Shown: in pieces, positions 50,301 to 57,334 of the stretch | How the letters are laid out: each line of letters begins with the position of its first letter | How positions within the stretch are numbered: the stretch's first letter is position 1 | From: Salvator merianae | Lineage: Eukaryota; Chordata; Lepidosauria; Squamata; Teiidae | Reading direction: 5' to 3' | Length of the DNA stretch: 64,000 bases | NCBI GenBank assembly: GCA_003586115.2 | Contig: QVOM02000029.1 | Location: 26,971,712 to 27,035,711, forward strand | The notes under the pieces: generated by a model | The model's input: only the letters and a program-made list of their open reading frames with translations | What the model was told of the DNA's origin: nothing | The model's database searches: none | Made by a program: the position numbers and the translations under genes

Positions 50301-51187
50301 CAGTGCAGAGGGATTGGCCCTATTCTCACTTACACAAGAGGGAAGGACTAGAAACAACGGAATGAAACTTCAAGGGAGTAGATACAGACTAGAAATTAGA
50401 AAAAACTTTCTGACAGTAAAGGCAATTCGTCAATCGAATAGGTTGCGACAGAAGGCGGTGAGCTCTCCTTCGGTGGAGGTCTTCAAGGAGAAGTTGGACA
50501 GACATCTGTCTGGGATATTTAGTGAATCCTGCATTGAGCAGGGGTTGGACTCAATGACCTTGGAGGTCCCTTCCAACTCTATGGTTCTGTGATTCTTTAC
50601 AGAGGCCGCAAAGGCCTGCGTGCAACCTTAAAAGTATCACAAAGTGGGGGGGGGGAGTTGTCCAGCTCCTCTCCCTGCATTGGAGTGAAATGGGCTCACC
50701 ATTGTCATCGAACTTGACCACTAATTGGGCTCATGCACAGCTCTGTAGAAGAGGTCCGCCGTGTCTGAATCAAAAATAAAAATATGCGGTTTTTTTACTT
50801 CTTTTCTACTGAAAGAGAAGTCTCTGACCTGTATCTGAGAAACAGTACAACATATATTTAATTTAAATATAAATATCTGTGTATCTTTCAGGTTATGTGC
50901 AAGCATCAAAGCAAGATAAGAAATTCATGGCCTGCGCTCCCGATCAGTCCTATGCTGCCCTTTGCGAGTGCCTGCGGAGAGTGTTCATCTATCGGCAACC
51001 AACTGCTCTATCTACTGTTCTGTACAACAGAAAGGAGGGAAGACAAGTAGGGCAGCTTGCTAAACAGTTGGTTGCAACTCTGGAAACACATGATCCTGTT
51101 TTGGGGTTTCAGGCCACGAATGAGAGATTATTTGTTCTCACGGCAAAAGTCCTCTTCATAATAAAAGTAAGCTCTGAAAATCAGTGA
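513..51187 (+). CDS. NUDCD1: NUDCD1, exons 2-10 of a split gene (5' partial)
   Basis: NudC domain-containing protein 1. NudC-family proteins carry a p23-like CS domain and act as HSP90-linked co-chaperones in the cytosol and nucleus; this member is also known as tumour antigen CML66. Nine exons are seen, joined as 513-667, 6277-6462, 10960-11143, 13911-14096, 21143-21353, 34063-34207, 39511-39636, 47277-47433 and 50892-51187. Every junction is GT..AG and the frame is kept throughout, giving 548 codons and a TGA stop. Identity rests on near-identical family stretches such as [62 protein letters not shown] and [13 protein letters not shown]. The N-terminal part (exons 2-5) is the propeller-like region, exons 6-7 hold the CS domain, and exons 8-10 the conserved C-terminal part. 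The first coding exon (about 40 residues in relatives) and the promoter lie upstream of the window. No frameshift or internal stop is seen, so the gene looks intact. Confidence 0.97.
1783..2325. mobile_element. hAT-like non-autonomous DNA transposon (MITE)
   Basis: The left end CAGGGCCTGTTCGCACTTA at 1783 is matched in inverted orientation by the right end, which reads TGAGTGCAAACAGACCCTC up to 2325. The two termini differ at only a few positions. The CAGGG-type terminus and the roughly 540-bp size fit a hAT-type MITE. No transposase is present and I found no clear 8-bp target duplication. The element is richer in GC and CpG than the surrounding intron. It contains three 21-bp-spaced copies of GTTCGAACC at 1950, 1971 and 1992. 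Confidence 0.6.
3384..3660. repeat. Three-unit minisatellite of about 100 bp period
   Basis: Three diverged direct units begin near 3385, 3481 and 3582. Each starts CAC, contains a GGAAGATCTTCC-like core followed by AGCTTG, and continues into a C/T-rich stretch. The upstream piece at about 3270-3330 (TTTATTTCATTTTTATCCCA) resembles the reverse-strand 3' tail of squamate LINE/SINE repeats, so the minisatellite may have grown from such an element. Confidence 0.6.
5370..5905. mobile_element. Second hAT-like TIR element (MITE)
   Basis: The left end (AAGGGTCTTTCTGCACTGAC from 5370) and the reverse complement of the right end (TTGGGCCCTTTTCTACATTT from 5905) align as imperfect terminal inverted repeats. 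Both ends then carry a CCAGAATAAA motif about 20 bases inward. There is no coding capacity for a transposase and no clear target duplication. Assignment to hAT rests on the GGGYCY..TGCAC style of terminus shared with the element at 1783. Confidence 0.5.
6277..6462 (+). CDS. NUDCD1: NUDCD1 exon 3
   Basis: In frame (phase 0 at both ends), 62 codons from [17 protein letters not shown] to GDGSCEKWE, then donor GTAAGT. It contains the family stretches [10 protein letters not shown] and [13 protein letters not shown], part of the propeller-like N-terminal half. Confidence 0.97.
8880..9930 (-). mobile_element. L2-like LINE, ORF2 C-terminal half, reverse strand
   Basis: The reverse-strand frame at 9067-9510 (147 codons) reads [17 protein letters not shown] followed by [11 protein letters not shown]. 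This is the C-terminal block of L2/CR1-clade reverse transcriptases. A second frame at 9662-9925 contains [12 protein letters not shown], which resembles the FADKI linker motif upstream of the RT domain in L2 proteins. The catalytic RT core between them is missing or unreadable, so the copy is internally deleted. The LINE 3' tail (TTTATTTGATTACTTATTTA, complementary sense) lies at about 8880-8960. It is a dead copy. Confidence 0.65.
9724..9741 (+). repeat. G-run inside the L2 copy
   Basis: GGGGGGG, C, GGGGGGGGGG: a guanine tract that could form a G-quadruplex. It lies within the LINE fragment and gives the proline run in the reverse-strand frame. Confidence 0.8.
10960..11143 (+). CDS. NUDCD1: NUDCD1 exon 4
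   Basis: Starts [19 protein letters not shown] after acceptor TTTCCCTCAG and ends one base into a codon before donor GTAAGT. It contains [14 protein letters not shown] and [13 protein letters not shown], conserved in NUDCD1 of other vertebrates. Confidence 0.96.
11144..13910 (+). other. NUDCD1: NUDCD1 intron 4
   Basis: A 2.8-kb intron with donor GTAAGT and acceptor TTTTGAACAG. It holds a CA/GA microsatellite (12533-12577), a short direct duplication of TCTGAAGCAGATAT near 11385-11410, and a possible degenerate inverted-repeat element at about 12120-12240. The open frames at 11750-12060 are pyrimidine-rich and not recognisably coding. Nothing else is seen. Confidence 0.85.
12533..12577 (+). 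repeat. CA/GA compound microsatellite
   Basis: An imperfect CA run (with CATA and CTCA interruptions) passes directly into AGAGAG. Confidence 0.9.
13911..14096 (+). CDS. NUDCD1: NUDCD1 exon 5
   Basis: Two bases complete a serine codon, then [20 protein letters not shown] and [16 protein letters not shown]. It ends one base into the next codon before donor GTAATT. The last part reads [19 protein letters not shown], a charged Lys/Glu-rich linker just before the CS domain. The equivalent linker in mammals is more acidic and not Lys-rich, so this is the least conserved part of the protein here. Confidence 0.95.
14740..16345 (-). mobile_element. L2-like LINE, RT to 3' tail, reverse strand
   Basis: Reverse-strand translation at about 16265-16335 gives [19 protein letters not shown], the block just before the catalytic YADD region of L2-clade reverse transcriptases. 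Downstream on that strand the homology continues, degraded, through a segment near 16100-16160 reading [10 protein letters not shown], a segment at 15130-15350 ([20 protein letters not shown]), and the CACAGAGAAGGCCTGATTGC stretch near 15025. A LINE tail lies at 14740-14850. There are many stops and indels, and a CA microsatellite sits inside at 15482-15518. A dead, fairly old copy. Confidence 0.65.
15482..15518 (+). repeat. CA microsatellite
   Basis: A run of ACACAC with one AAAC interruption, sitting within the L2-like LINE copy. Confidence 0.95.
18022..18245. mobile_element. Short MITE with long terminal inverted repeats
   Basis: The first ~46 bases (GGCTGCATTCGCACCTAAGT onward to about 18068) are matched by the reverse complement of the last ~46 bases (GTCTCCATTCACACCTAAAT inward from 18245), with a handful of mismatches. 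Motifs shared by both arms include ATTC.CACCTAA and CTTCAATCCA. The total is 224 bp with no coding capacity. The right end touches the next TIR element without a gap. Confidence 0.7.
18246..18654. mobile_element. TIR element (MITE), copy 1 of a family seen twice
   Basis: The left end TAGGGCCCTTTTTGCACTT and the reverse complement of the right end (TAGGACCTGTTTGTAAACA) form imperfect inverted repeats. The interior (for example GAGGGCTGGAACAACCCAGA at about 18341) is shared with a second copy at 59520-59800 in the same orientation. A 145-codon open frame across it has no recognisable domain and is not supported as a gene. Confidence 0.55.
20319..20370 (+). repeat. CA microsatellite
   Basis: CGCACACGCACACGCACACG followed by a pure AC run and a short ATAT end. 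Confidence 0.95.
20562..20680 (+). repeat. Diverged tandem duplication, about 62 bp period
   Basis: Both units start CCATATTTTTCCA and end TATGAACCAAAGTAG, with several differences in between. Confidence 0.7.
21143..21353 (+). CDS. NUDCD1: NUDCD1 exon 6 (CS domain, first part)
   Basis: Two bases complete a Glu codon, then [20 protein letters not shown]. It runs through [19 protein letters not shown] and [14 protein letters not shown], ending two bases into a Ser codon before donor GTATTT. This is the start of the p23/NudC-like CS beta-sandwich, with the Y.W.Q.....L typical of NudC CS domains. The donor is weak compared with the other exons. Confidence 0.96.
21870..21960 (-). repeat. LINE 3' tail fragment, reverse strand
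   Basis: TTTATTTATAACACCCCTTT followed by CACCAAAGGGCGAAA resembles the complement of the common squamate L2/SINE terminus (GGGCGGTATATAAATAAA). Confidence 0.45.
22919..23535. mobile_element. Unclassified element nested in the DIRS recombinase
   Basis: Recombinase homology stops at the left edge and resumes after the right edge. The left end (AGGGATGTGCCAAATGGGTT) and the reverse complement of the right end (AAGAGATGTGTACAAACACG) share an AGRGATGTG start. A terminus of the same kind is seen at both ends of the repeat at 35293-35780. It has no recognisable protein and contains a perfect 18-bp hairpin at 22986-23030. Confidence 0.45.
22986..23030. repeat. Perfect 18-bp inverted repeat (hairpin)
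   Basis: TTTTCAGACCAAACCCTG and its exact reverse complement flank a 9-base spacer (CTAAAAGTT). Confidence 0.9.
23527..23560. repeat. 34-bp near-perfect palindrome
   Basis: The two 17-base halves, GTACACATCTCTTGCCT and AGGCAAGAGCTGTGTAC, are reverse complements with one mismatch and no spacer. It straddles the right boundary of the nested insertion. Confidence 0.9.
24873..24916 (+). repeat. Exact 22-bp tandem duplication
   Basis: A 22-base unit starting TTATTCTTATTGTG and ending AACCCC is repeated twice without a difference. Confidence 0.95.
28180..28440 (+). mobile_element. Second DIRS-like recombinase C-terminal fragment
   Basis: Forward-strand translation gives [20 protein letters not shown] followed by [12 protein letters not shown], the final block of a DIRS-type tyrosine recombinase and the counterpart of 23880-24000. 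The copy is diverged and has stops upstream. Downstream sequence to about 28560 (TAGATCTGCAAAGACTGCCT onward) resembles the region after the first copy and may be the element's terminal part. Confidence 0.5.
29560..29780 (-). mobile_element. Possible LTR or retroelement 3' end, reverse strand
   Basis: On the reverse strand the sequence has an AATAAA (complement of TTTATTA near 29750) followed by about 150 bases ending near CCCAGTAAATCCCAGTGCA. This is reminiscent of an R-U5 segment of a long terminal repeat. No matching second LTR, primer-binding site or coding region was identified. Confidence 0.2.
33180..33850 (+). mobile_element. L2-like LINE 3' end, forward strand
   Basis: The sequence follows the ORF2 C-terminus and 3' end of reptile L2-clade LINEs: TTTTGGTCACTGCATCTCAA, GAGAAGGTTCAGAGGAGTAA, ATGATCAAGGGGGTGGAG, AAAATTATGCATGGTGTGGA and ACAGACTGCTGGACT-like sequence near 33810. 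All are in the expected order over about 650 bases. Frames are broken. It ends about 210 bases upstream of exon 7. Confidence 0.75.
34063..34207 (+). CDS. NUDCD1: NUDCD1 exon 7 (CS domain, second part)
   Basis: One base completes a Ser codon, then [20 protein letters not shown] and [16 protein letters not shown], ending in phase 0 before donor GTAAAG. The W-P-E-L motif is the conserved end of the CS domain. The exon is too short to stand out as an open frame; it was placed by homology and phase. Confidence 0.96.
35293..35780. repeat. TIR-flanked repeat with an internal tandem duplication
   Basis: The left end GTAGAGGTGTGC and the reverse complement of the right end GTAGGGATGTGCC form short inverted termini flanked by TTTTA-like sequence on both sides. 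Inside, two units (from about 35341 and about 35550) are diverged in their first half. Their second half, 35468-35540 and 35643-35715, is a 73-bp stretch that is identical in both (starts GTTCCCTGCTTTGCCGG). Confidence 0.65.
38783..39030 (-). other. Unidentified reverse-strand open frame
   Basis: An 80-codon open stretch (Met at 39013) reads [20 protein letters not shown] and ends [14 protein letters not shown]. Its composition looks protein-like, with balanced charge and a helical middle ([20 protein letters not shown]). I recognise no family. It could be a fragment of a mobile element, a retrocopy or chance. It lies in intron 7 opposite to NUDCD1, and no promoter or splice signals are evident. 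Confidence 0.3.
39511..39636 (+). CDS. NUDCD1: NUDCD1 exon 8
   Basis: 42 codons in phase 0 at both ends: [20 protein letters not shown], then [22 protein letters not shown], followed by donor [17 protein letters not shown] and CRFDGN are hallmark NUDCD1 stretches. Confidence 0.97.
40300..42430 (+). mobile_element. DIRS-like retrotransposon body: reverse transcriptase and RNase H
   Basis: The forward frame at 40495-40737 contains [18 protein letters not shown] followed at about 40654 by [17 protein letters not shown]. This is the DIRS reverse-transcriptase block normally reading LPFGLSTAPRVFTK. About 900 bases later, 41563-41760 holds [20 protein letters not shown] and [10 protein letters not shown], the RNase H start and its N-x-L-E-L helix. 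The post-RNase H part follows at 42063-42430 ([23 protein letters not shown]). Order and spacing fit a DIRS element. The YxDD catalytic box is not readable, and stops and shifts are frequent, so it is inactive. No recombinase is seen at its 3' side. Confidence 0.65.
44520..45320 (-). mobile_element. Retroelement-like 3' end with a 182-codon frame, reverse strand
   Basis: A reverse-strand frame at 44633-45181 runs 182 codons (begins [20 protein letters not shown]). It is unusually long for intron sequence. It passes through an AATAAA (complement of TTTATTG near 44730), after which about 170 bases resemble an R-U5 tail. The hydrophobic N-terminus could be a leader or membrane segment. I could not match it to a family. 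A decayed endogenous retrovirus 3' end is one possibility; a chance frame is another. Confidence 0.25.
47176..47198 (+). repeat. CCCT low-complexity patch
   Basis: CCATCCCTCCCTCCCTCCTC and similar, about 80 bases upstream of exon 9. Confidence 0.85.
47277..47433 (+). CDS. NUDCD1: NUDCD1 exon 9
   Basis: [20 protein letters not shown], then [20 protein letters not shown] and [10 protein letters not shown], ending one base into a Gly codon before donor GTATGC. The cysteine/histidine-rich [13 protein letters not shown] segment is strongly conserved in the family. Confidence 0.97.
47434..50891 (+). other. NUDCD1: NUDCD1 intron 9
   Basis: A 3.5-kb intron with donor GTATGC and acceptor TATCTTTCAG. 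A CR1 LINE occupies 49320-50600 and ends about 290 bases before exon 10. A G-run sits at 50646-50656. A small forward frame at 48427-48642 is unrecognised. Otherwise the intron is AT-rich with nothing identified. Confidence 0.9.
49320..50600 (+). mobile_element. CR1 LINE, 5'-truncated, reverse transcriptase to 3' end
   Basis: Forward-strand frames cover the C-terminal half of CR1 ORF2. RT blocks [16 protein letters not shown] (about 49457) and [20 protein letters not shown] are followed by VPQG, the catalytic [11 protein letters not shown] (about 49718), [27 protein letters not shown] and [14 protein letters not shown]. Next come [15 protein letters not shown] and [11 protein letters not shown], and finally the C-terminal [14 protein letters not shown]. 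Indels near 49655, 49710 and 50085 and stops near 49815 and 50049 break the frame. The end carries the typical CR1 terminus (GAGGTCCCTTCCAACTCTAT, then GTGATTCT). It is relatively young: long stretches remain open. Confidence 0.92.
50892..51187 (+). CDS. NUDCD1: NUDCD1 exon 10 (last coding exon)
   Basis: Two bases complete a Gly codon, then [20 protein letters not shown] and [16 protein letters not shown]. It continues through [20 protein letters not shown] to [22 protein letters not shown] and the TGA stop. The end matches the family C-terminus in position, so the protein is full length at this side. Confidence 0.97.
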
Positions 51188-51865
51188 CTCAGGATGTCCG
51201 AACAGAAACACAGAATTGCCTCAAGGAATGCCTATAGAAGTTAATGCAAAAGCAGTGATGTAAGTGCAGAAGCATATTGTCTCTGCAGTGACCAAAATAT
51301 ACCTTATTGTTTGTATGATAAAATAGATTTTTTGCCAGCTTTATTTTAATAGGTAGACAATTATTTGTGCAAAATTCTTAGTTTTGTTGCAAACAGCAAG
51401 CAAATTTTCCAGCAGACTAGCAGCAAACATTACATTTGTGAAAAAGATTCTTTTTTTTTTTTGCTTTTCTACAAATCTTCCAGCCATGTATCTTTTAAAA
51501 GAGCTATCTGAAAACGCATTCCTTGTTTTATTTTTTTTAATGTAAGAGGTTTCTATCTGCCTTGCTTAGCCAAGTCAGTTTTATTTTAAAAATAAAATAC
51601 AGAAATGGATCCAAATAATCAAAATATAATTTCTAGCATAGCAAAAACTTTTGTGTTTGTTTTAAATGTCTTAATTTAAGGTTTGCATTGGCTCATTGAT
51701 CAAATGGCAGTGAACATGAAGATTTACTTTTGTCGAGTATATTTTTAATTGAAAGTAAGTTTTCTCATTATGTGCAAATGTGTTAATCAGATTTCAATTG
51801 TATTCCAGTTCTAGATGAAAATCTACAACCGTTTTAGAAATAAAGTGGATTTGTAAAAGCATTAG
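51188..51865 (+). other. NUDCD1: NUDCD1 3' UTR with two candidate poly(A) signals
   Basis: AT-rich sequence follows the stop. AATAAA occurs at 51591-51596 and at 51839-51844, the latter followed by GTGGATTTGTAAAAGC. Either could set the transcript end. The exact cleavage site cannot be read from sequence alone. Confidence 0.55.
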
Positions 51866-52522
51866 GACAAGTTTAAAAGCTCCAATTCTTCTCCAACTAC
51901 TATTATCTGAACATATGCAATAACAATTAATTGCATATTTTAGGTATCTTTAAACTAGTCATATGGGAGGGAGAAGGTTTAGCAATATTGCAGAAACAGA
52001 AGGCTTTTTGATCTGCTACTAGGGCCTATTGGTACCTTTAGGATATTGAAATCATCTCATTTATTCTACTGCTCTCTGTTTTTTTTTTTAAAAAAAGAAA
52101 TCTCCAGGCAATCAATGGGGGACTTGGTAGATTTGCAGGCACTAGGAAAAATGTATGACCTCTGCTTTCCAGGAAAAAAAGAAGTGGGGTTTGGAGAAGG
52201 ATATAAAGAAATATAGTTTCTCTGTATGCTTTCAAAACAATTCTGGTTCCGCCAGAATTTTTGTGCCATTTCAGTTTATGCTTACTGTGAGTGCCTAATG
52301 CATGAAGCATCCAAGGTTTTACTCTCAGCATCCAGAAGTGCAATCAAGTTCCGGTTTTCGGTTTGAGAACTCAGCGCAAGAAAAACTTGTGCAGGCAAAT
52401 CCATTCCCATGCTTCTCAGCAGATCCAGCTATGAAACCACACTTTATCTTTTAAGAAAAGAAAAGTGCTTCAGGATAGAGCAGTTTGTATTATCATACAA
52501 TAACTCAGTTTTATATGATATT

Positions 52523-52740
52523 CCAGTTATGAAGCCAGCTGGAGTTTCATTGAGTCCACCTTGGTGGAAAAATCTAATTTGCCCAAGGTGGCCCAAGGAC
52601 AGCCTATTCCATTTGTAGCCTCTTGCTAGCCAGGCAAGCCATGTGCGTCCAGTGATTCATTAAGCAATACCACTAAGGCCTAGGTTCTGCACCACCATGA
52701 GGACATGCAGTTATTAATTTCACAGTAAATTCCATAGACC
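52523..52740 (+). mobile_element. Gypsy-like protease segment, copy 1
   Basis: The forward frame reads EASWSFIESTLVEKSNLPKV and continues in register to HHHEDMQLLI near 52690. Its layout fits a Ty3/Gypsy retropepsin N-terminus (DSGAS.xFI...LV.....LP), with the catalytic Asp and Gly altered. A second copy with the same structure lies at 55628-55850. It has one in-frame stop and is isolated from any RT. Confidence 0.5.
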
Positions 52741-53399
52741 GATGACCCTCTGGGTGGAAAAATGCTGTCCCTTTTGATCCTACTTCTCCTGCCCATCAGC
52801 TTCCTAGAGTGCCCCCTGGTGCTAGTGTTGTGCTATAGAGAAAAGGATTTTTCTTTATTCATCTTTTCCATACCGCCCATGATACTTCTACCCTACCACC
52901 ATTTTCCTGCTAGCTTTACTACTGCTGCTTCAAGGAAGAAGTACTGATATGATTAAGGTGCCTTTACTGCATATTGGAGATACAGCCTGATTCTTTTTCT
53001 GTTAAGAGGGCCAGGCCTGGGGCCCTGTTGTCTCTCCAGAGGCCAGTTGGGTGTGTCTGCACAGAGAAATAACCTCCTGTCTATGTCAGGGGATCAAAAT
53101 TCCTGACACTTTTCAATAGCCAGTTTATCACTTGTGAGGTTGACACAAAAAGGAATTTTCCATTTGGGGAGGTGCTTTGGAGGAAGAACAAGTCAAAAGG
53201 TCTACCCTTTGTTTGGTCTTATACATAGGTATGCACACAGGTGATCTGGAGATGGAGGCTGGTGCCTCAACCTCCTGGATGCTTGCTTCACATATCTGAC
53301 TGCTCTCTCAGCTTCTCAACCACTCTTTCCCTTGCTTCCAAAGATCTCCATAGGATTTCCAAAGTGCAATGATGGCTTTTGCCTGTTGCCTGTAGCCCC

Positions 53400-53535
53400 T
53401 TCCCATATTCTAAGATATGTTGACTACGTTCTATACTGTTTTGTTATTTTATTGATCTTTTTATTGAACATTGTGATCTACCCTGGGGCTTTGAGATGAT
53501 GGGCAGGATATAAATGCTTGGAAATAAATAAATAA
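53400..53535 (+). repeat. LINE/SINE 3' tail fragment
   Basis: TTATTGAACATTGTGATCTA, then GATGGGCAGGATATAAATGC and AAATAAATAAATAA: the common squamate terminus with a short tandem AAATA end. Confidence 0.55.
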
Positions 53536-53949
53536 TGCAAAAATCTTAGTTGAAAGTTTGATGACAAGCAGATGGTTTCCAAGGACATGCGAAGCAGGGA
53601 GTTGGGGGTGTAGCTGGACTGCAAGAGATCTAAGGAAACATGTTGCAGATGTGACATCCAAGGCTATCAGGCTGGAAAAAGCTGCATAGCTGTATATAAT
53701 GTTTTCCTGTATTCTGTGTGGCTTGCTATTTTCCCTCAACTATGTAGCAATGATAAAGGTGATCGTATTCGGCAAACTAAGTGTCATGCTTTGGGACTCA
53801 CTTTGGTGGCTAACAGAACAGTAAACCACCAAGCCTCACCATGGCTTTCCATTTGAGGAACTTCAGGAATCCTTTGCCAAAGCCAGTACACAAACATAGA
53901 TTTCTATGCTGTGGCAACTGGCCAAGGATCAAGGATAAAGAAACTATGG

Positions 53950-55420
53950 AAGGAGAGCTGAGCATTAGACCTGCCCTTCCTTGAAGCAGAGGCCCTATGG
54001 ATTGAAATGGAGTCTCTGAAGGCTGAACTGGCAATGGGGGATCATGGAAAAAACACCATCAGCCAAAAGACTGAAGAGAAAATGAAACAGTCTTAGCCTT
54101 CAGACAAATTAAAGAAAATATGCAGTCATCAAAATCCTCCAGCATAGGGCTAATCGTGGTTAACCAGCGCAATGGATGGGGGGAAAAACATGGAATCTAA
54201 GTACTTAAATAGTCCAACTTTCCATAGTATATATGACTGGATGATACTCTAAAGACTTGATAACCACCATCCAGACACACTGTTTTCGGAATACAATTTA
54301 AAAATATGTATTTTGTGAATTCTTATTTTAGACATACCTTTCAGGTTGAATCCACACATCAAGGATTTGTATTTTTAACGATGGTATCTCCCCAACAAGT
54401 GTGAGCTACATGGAAATCTTGGGTCCCCCGCCCCCAGTGATTAATGTTGCATCAGAGGGGCAGGTTATGGTATTATAACCCAGTTCAAATTCAGACATAG
54501 TAAAGTGGAAGTGCCCTTCGCTATAGATACAGATGCATCCTCCGACTCACTACTCAAGTACACCAGAGGGCCAGCTGGTGACATCTCTGCTGACAGCATC
54601 CTCATCAAGGTGCAGGGGGGCAGGACTCATACACAGCCCCAAGGTTCCCACTGGCAAGCCAATGGCCAATCCAGAAATACAGCCCACATTGGGCCAGGGA
54701 AGGTGAGCACAGGTGGCAATCAAGCCACCTGAAGCCTTCAGTGGAAGCCTGCTAAAATGCAGGTATTTCATGCAATTGCATACTTAACCACCAGACAAAC
54801 TTTCAAAATACTGCTGTGAAAATTGCACAGTCAGTCTTCTGATGGGATAGTGGCCTGATGAGCCTTGGGAACTTTGAACAGCGACCCCAATGAGGAGCTT
54901 TGTTTCTTGTAGAGCTTGCAGGAGCAGTTCAGTGGCACAGCCCATGAAGTTAGTACTTTACAAAAATTGCAGAATCTAAAATTGGGAATTGTCAGTCACC
55001 GCCTATGTGGCCAATTTTCACATTTCAACTGCAGAAGTACCAGACTTAGTTGGAAAAGGCACTCACATTATTGTTCAGGGATGGACTAAATCTGACATCT
55101 GGCCCTCAATATAATGGAGGACTGTATCCAATTGGCAGCATGCCAGGAGGCCCAGGCATATAAACTTATAAATGACTGAGAAAGGTACAGGCAAGCTACA
55201 AAAAGCCATGGAAACCTAGCTCAGCTACAGAGCCCCTGCAAGCTCCTATCAGAGGAGAAATCTCAGAGGAGTGAGACTAACAAAGACAACAAAGGCTGTG
55301 CCTCTACTGTGAGGGCTCAGGACACAGGGAGGTAGACAGCCCCTCCAAGACAGCATCAGCACCAACCAGCACTAAGTTGGCTATAGACCCGGTTCTCGAA
55401 CCAAAGCTTACATACACAGT
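53950..55420 (+). mobile_element. Gypsy-like gag remnant with zinc knuckle
   Basis: The N-terminal part near 53975-54050 reads EAEALWIEMESLKAELAMGD, a coiled-coil-like start usual for Ty3/Gypsy gag. From about 54990 the sequence has a capsid-like AYVANFHI and then KALTLLFRDGLN in a shifted frame. Near 55296-55345 it reads CLYCEGSGHREVD, a CCHC zinc knuckle (C-x2-C-x4-H) whose last cysteine is lost. There are many stops and shifts. The stretch 54080-54860 is not clearly part of gag. Confidence 0.5.
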
Positions 55421-55627
55421 GAACATTGCCAGGTAGTCTGAATACAGAGACAGTTACAGCCCTAAAAGCTTCTGAAAACATAAGTGTCGATTTTAAATCC
55501 CAGAATAAGAGGGGAAAATGTGTCCTGACCCATAAGGGGACAACAGTCAGGGCAAAATCCAAAAATCTACTATGGAAGTGTAGCAGTTATTAAGGCTCCT
55601 GAGTTTTAAATTAAAGCCATGATTTGA

Positions 55628-55850
55628 CAGTGAAGCCAGCTGGAGTGCATTGAGGCCACCTTGGTGGAAAAATCTCATTTGCCCATGGTGGCCCAAAATC
55701 AGCCTATTGCGTTTGTAGCCTCTTGCCAGCCAGGCAAGGCGTATGGGTCCAGTGACTCATTAAGCAATACCACAAAGGACCAGATTCTGCACCACCATGA
55801 GGACATACAATTATTAATTGCACAAACTTCCTATTCATTTCCGGTCCCAA
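55628..55850 (+). mobile_element. Gypsy-like protease segment, copy 2
   Basis: Directly downstream of the gag remnant, as expected for gag-pro order. The frame reads LVEKSHLPMVAQNQPIAFVA and LHHHEDIQLLIAQTSYSFPV. It matches copy 1 at 52523-52740 over about 200 bases with scattered differences. No RT follows within the window. Confidence 0.5.
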
Positions 55851-56189
55851 CAAATAATCTGTTTTGATTCATCTCAAGTAGCCACCAACGCTATCTGCAG
55901 AAACTGGACAGAAAGGAAGCAGGGTTACTCCATCCACCCTTGAACAGTGGCAGTGACTCTGGCATCAGACACAAGTCTACAGTTGGCCATGCTTGAGGAA
56001 GGTGTACAGCCAGAAGAGGAAGAAGAAAAGTAGAACTCTAATTGTGCCACCACAGAAGCCCAAAACAATGGGTCTGGCATCTTCCTGATGCTAGTTTCAG
56101 CACAGATGCTCAGGGGCATAGGCAACGCATATGCAGGACCCCGCCTAATCCTAGAATATTTAAATATTTGATGTGCAATATATTTGTGT

Positions 56190-56275
56190 TGTGTAAACCA
56201 CGTTGGGGCCTAAGGTGAAGAGTGGTATGTAACTGTAACCAACCAAGCAAGCAAATAAATAAAATCTCGCCACAA
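56190..56275 (+). repeat. LINE/SINE 3' tail fragment
   Basis: TGTAAACCACGTTGGGGCCT followed by GAGTGGTATGTAACTGTAAC and AAATAAATAAAA, similar to the tail at 53400-53535. Confidence 0.5.
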
Positions 56276-57256
56276 TGCTGTTAAGAGATTCTATTAGTGT
56301 GGGAGGATAATAGGCCAATAAATGCGTCTATATATTTCTTTGTTTGTTATGCATTTGGATCCTGTTCAAATAAACTTAGCTGAATGAACAGGGGATATCT
56401 TTTCATCCAGAGGAAGGTCACAGACTACTTTTTGAACTAAAATGCCCAATCTTCTTTGAGCCAGAGGCTTCAAACTGAGTCCTTTGTTTTGACATTATCA
56501 GCTCTGCAAACAGCTTTGGCAGTATTATAGAATCAACTGAAGCCCTCACAAACCAGTGTTTTCTTGAAGACAGCATATCACTTCAGTAATCATAAATGGC
56601 TTTGTGAAAGTCCTGCTTACGCACCAACAAATAGCACTGTAAATATCATTTATGAAAATATTCAACAACAGCCTGGAGAAGCTACATCAAGCAAGTCAAT
56701 TCACCCAGTTGTGACTGTTCACCAAGCAACTCAATACTTGCTCCTTAGCAGTACTTTTGCCTATTATGCTCCTGAGGAATTTGGATCTGCTAAGCCTATG
56801 TAATGGTACACGATAACATGTTAACAGTCTGAGGTCTCATACTGTTCAGGCAGCAATTTTGCCATGGTATACAAAGGGTGAAGATGTATGTGAACTTCAG
56901 GCATCCAACATTTCCACTGGTGTGTGCTTTGAATTTAAATGTATGCAACTTTTGATATGTTGCGAGCCATGCTCTGGCGATAAATGGGGATACTGGGAAG
57001 TAGCCCCCCTCAGGCACTGGACACTCAGGAATTATATTGGATAGGTTTTAAAAATGTTAATCTGGCTAGGAAATTCCAAACGAAGAGGGGGTAAGGAAAA
57101 GCTCAGGATTCCTTGAAAACAATGATGCACCTATATTAAAACCCAGAAAAAGACTTGAAACCAGAAGGAACAGCAAAAACCAATGTAATTTGCCAGAATT
57201 AGCAGAGAAGGAAAAATCAAAAGAAAAGGTTTAACTTCAAAGTAAGGAGACCCAGC

Positions 57257-57332
<76 letters not shown>
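57257..57332 (+). repeat. GT/GA compound microsatellite
   Basis: A pure GT run to about 57287 followed by a pure GA run to about 57332. Confidence 0.98.
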
Positions 57333-57334
<2 letters not shown>

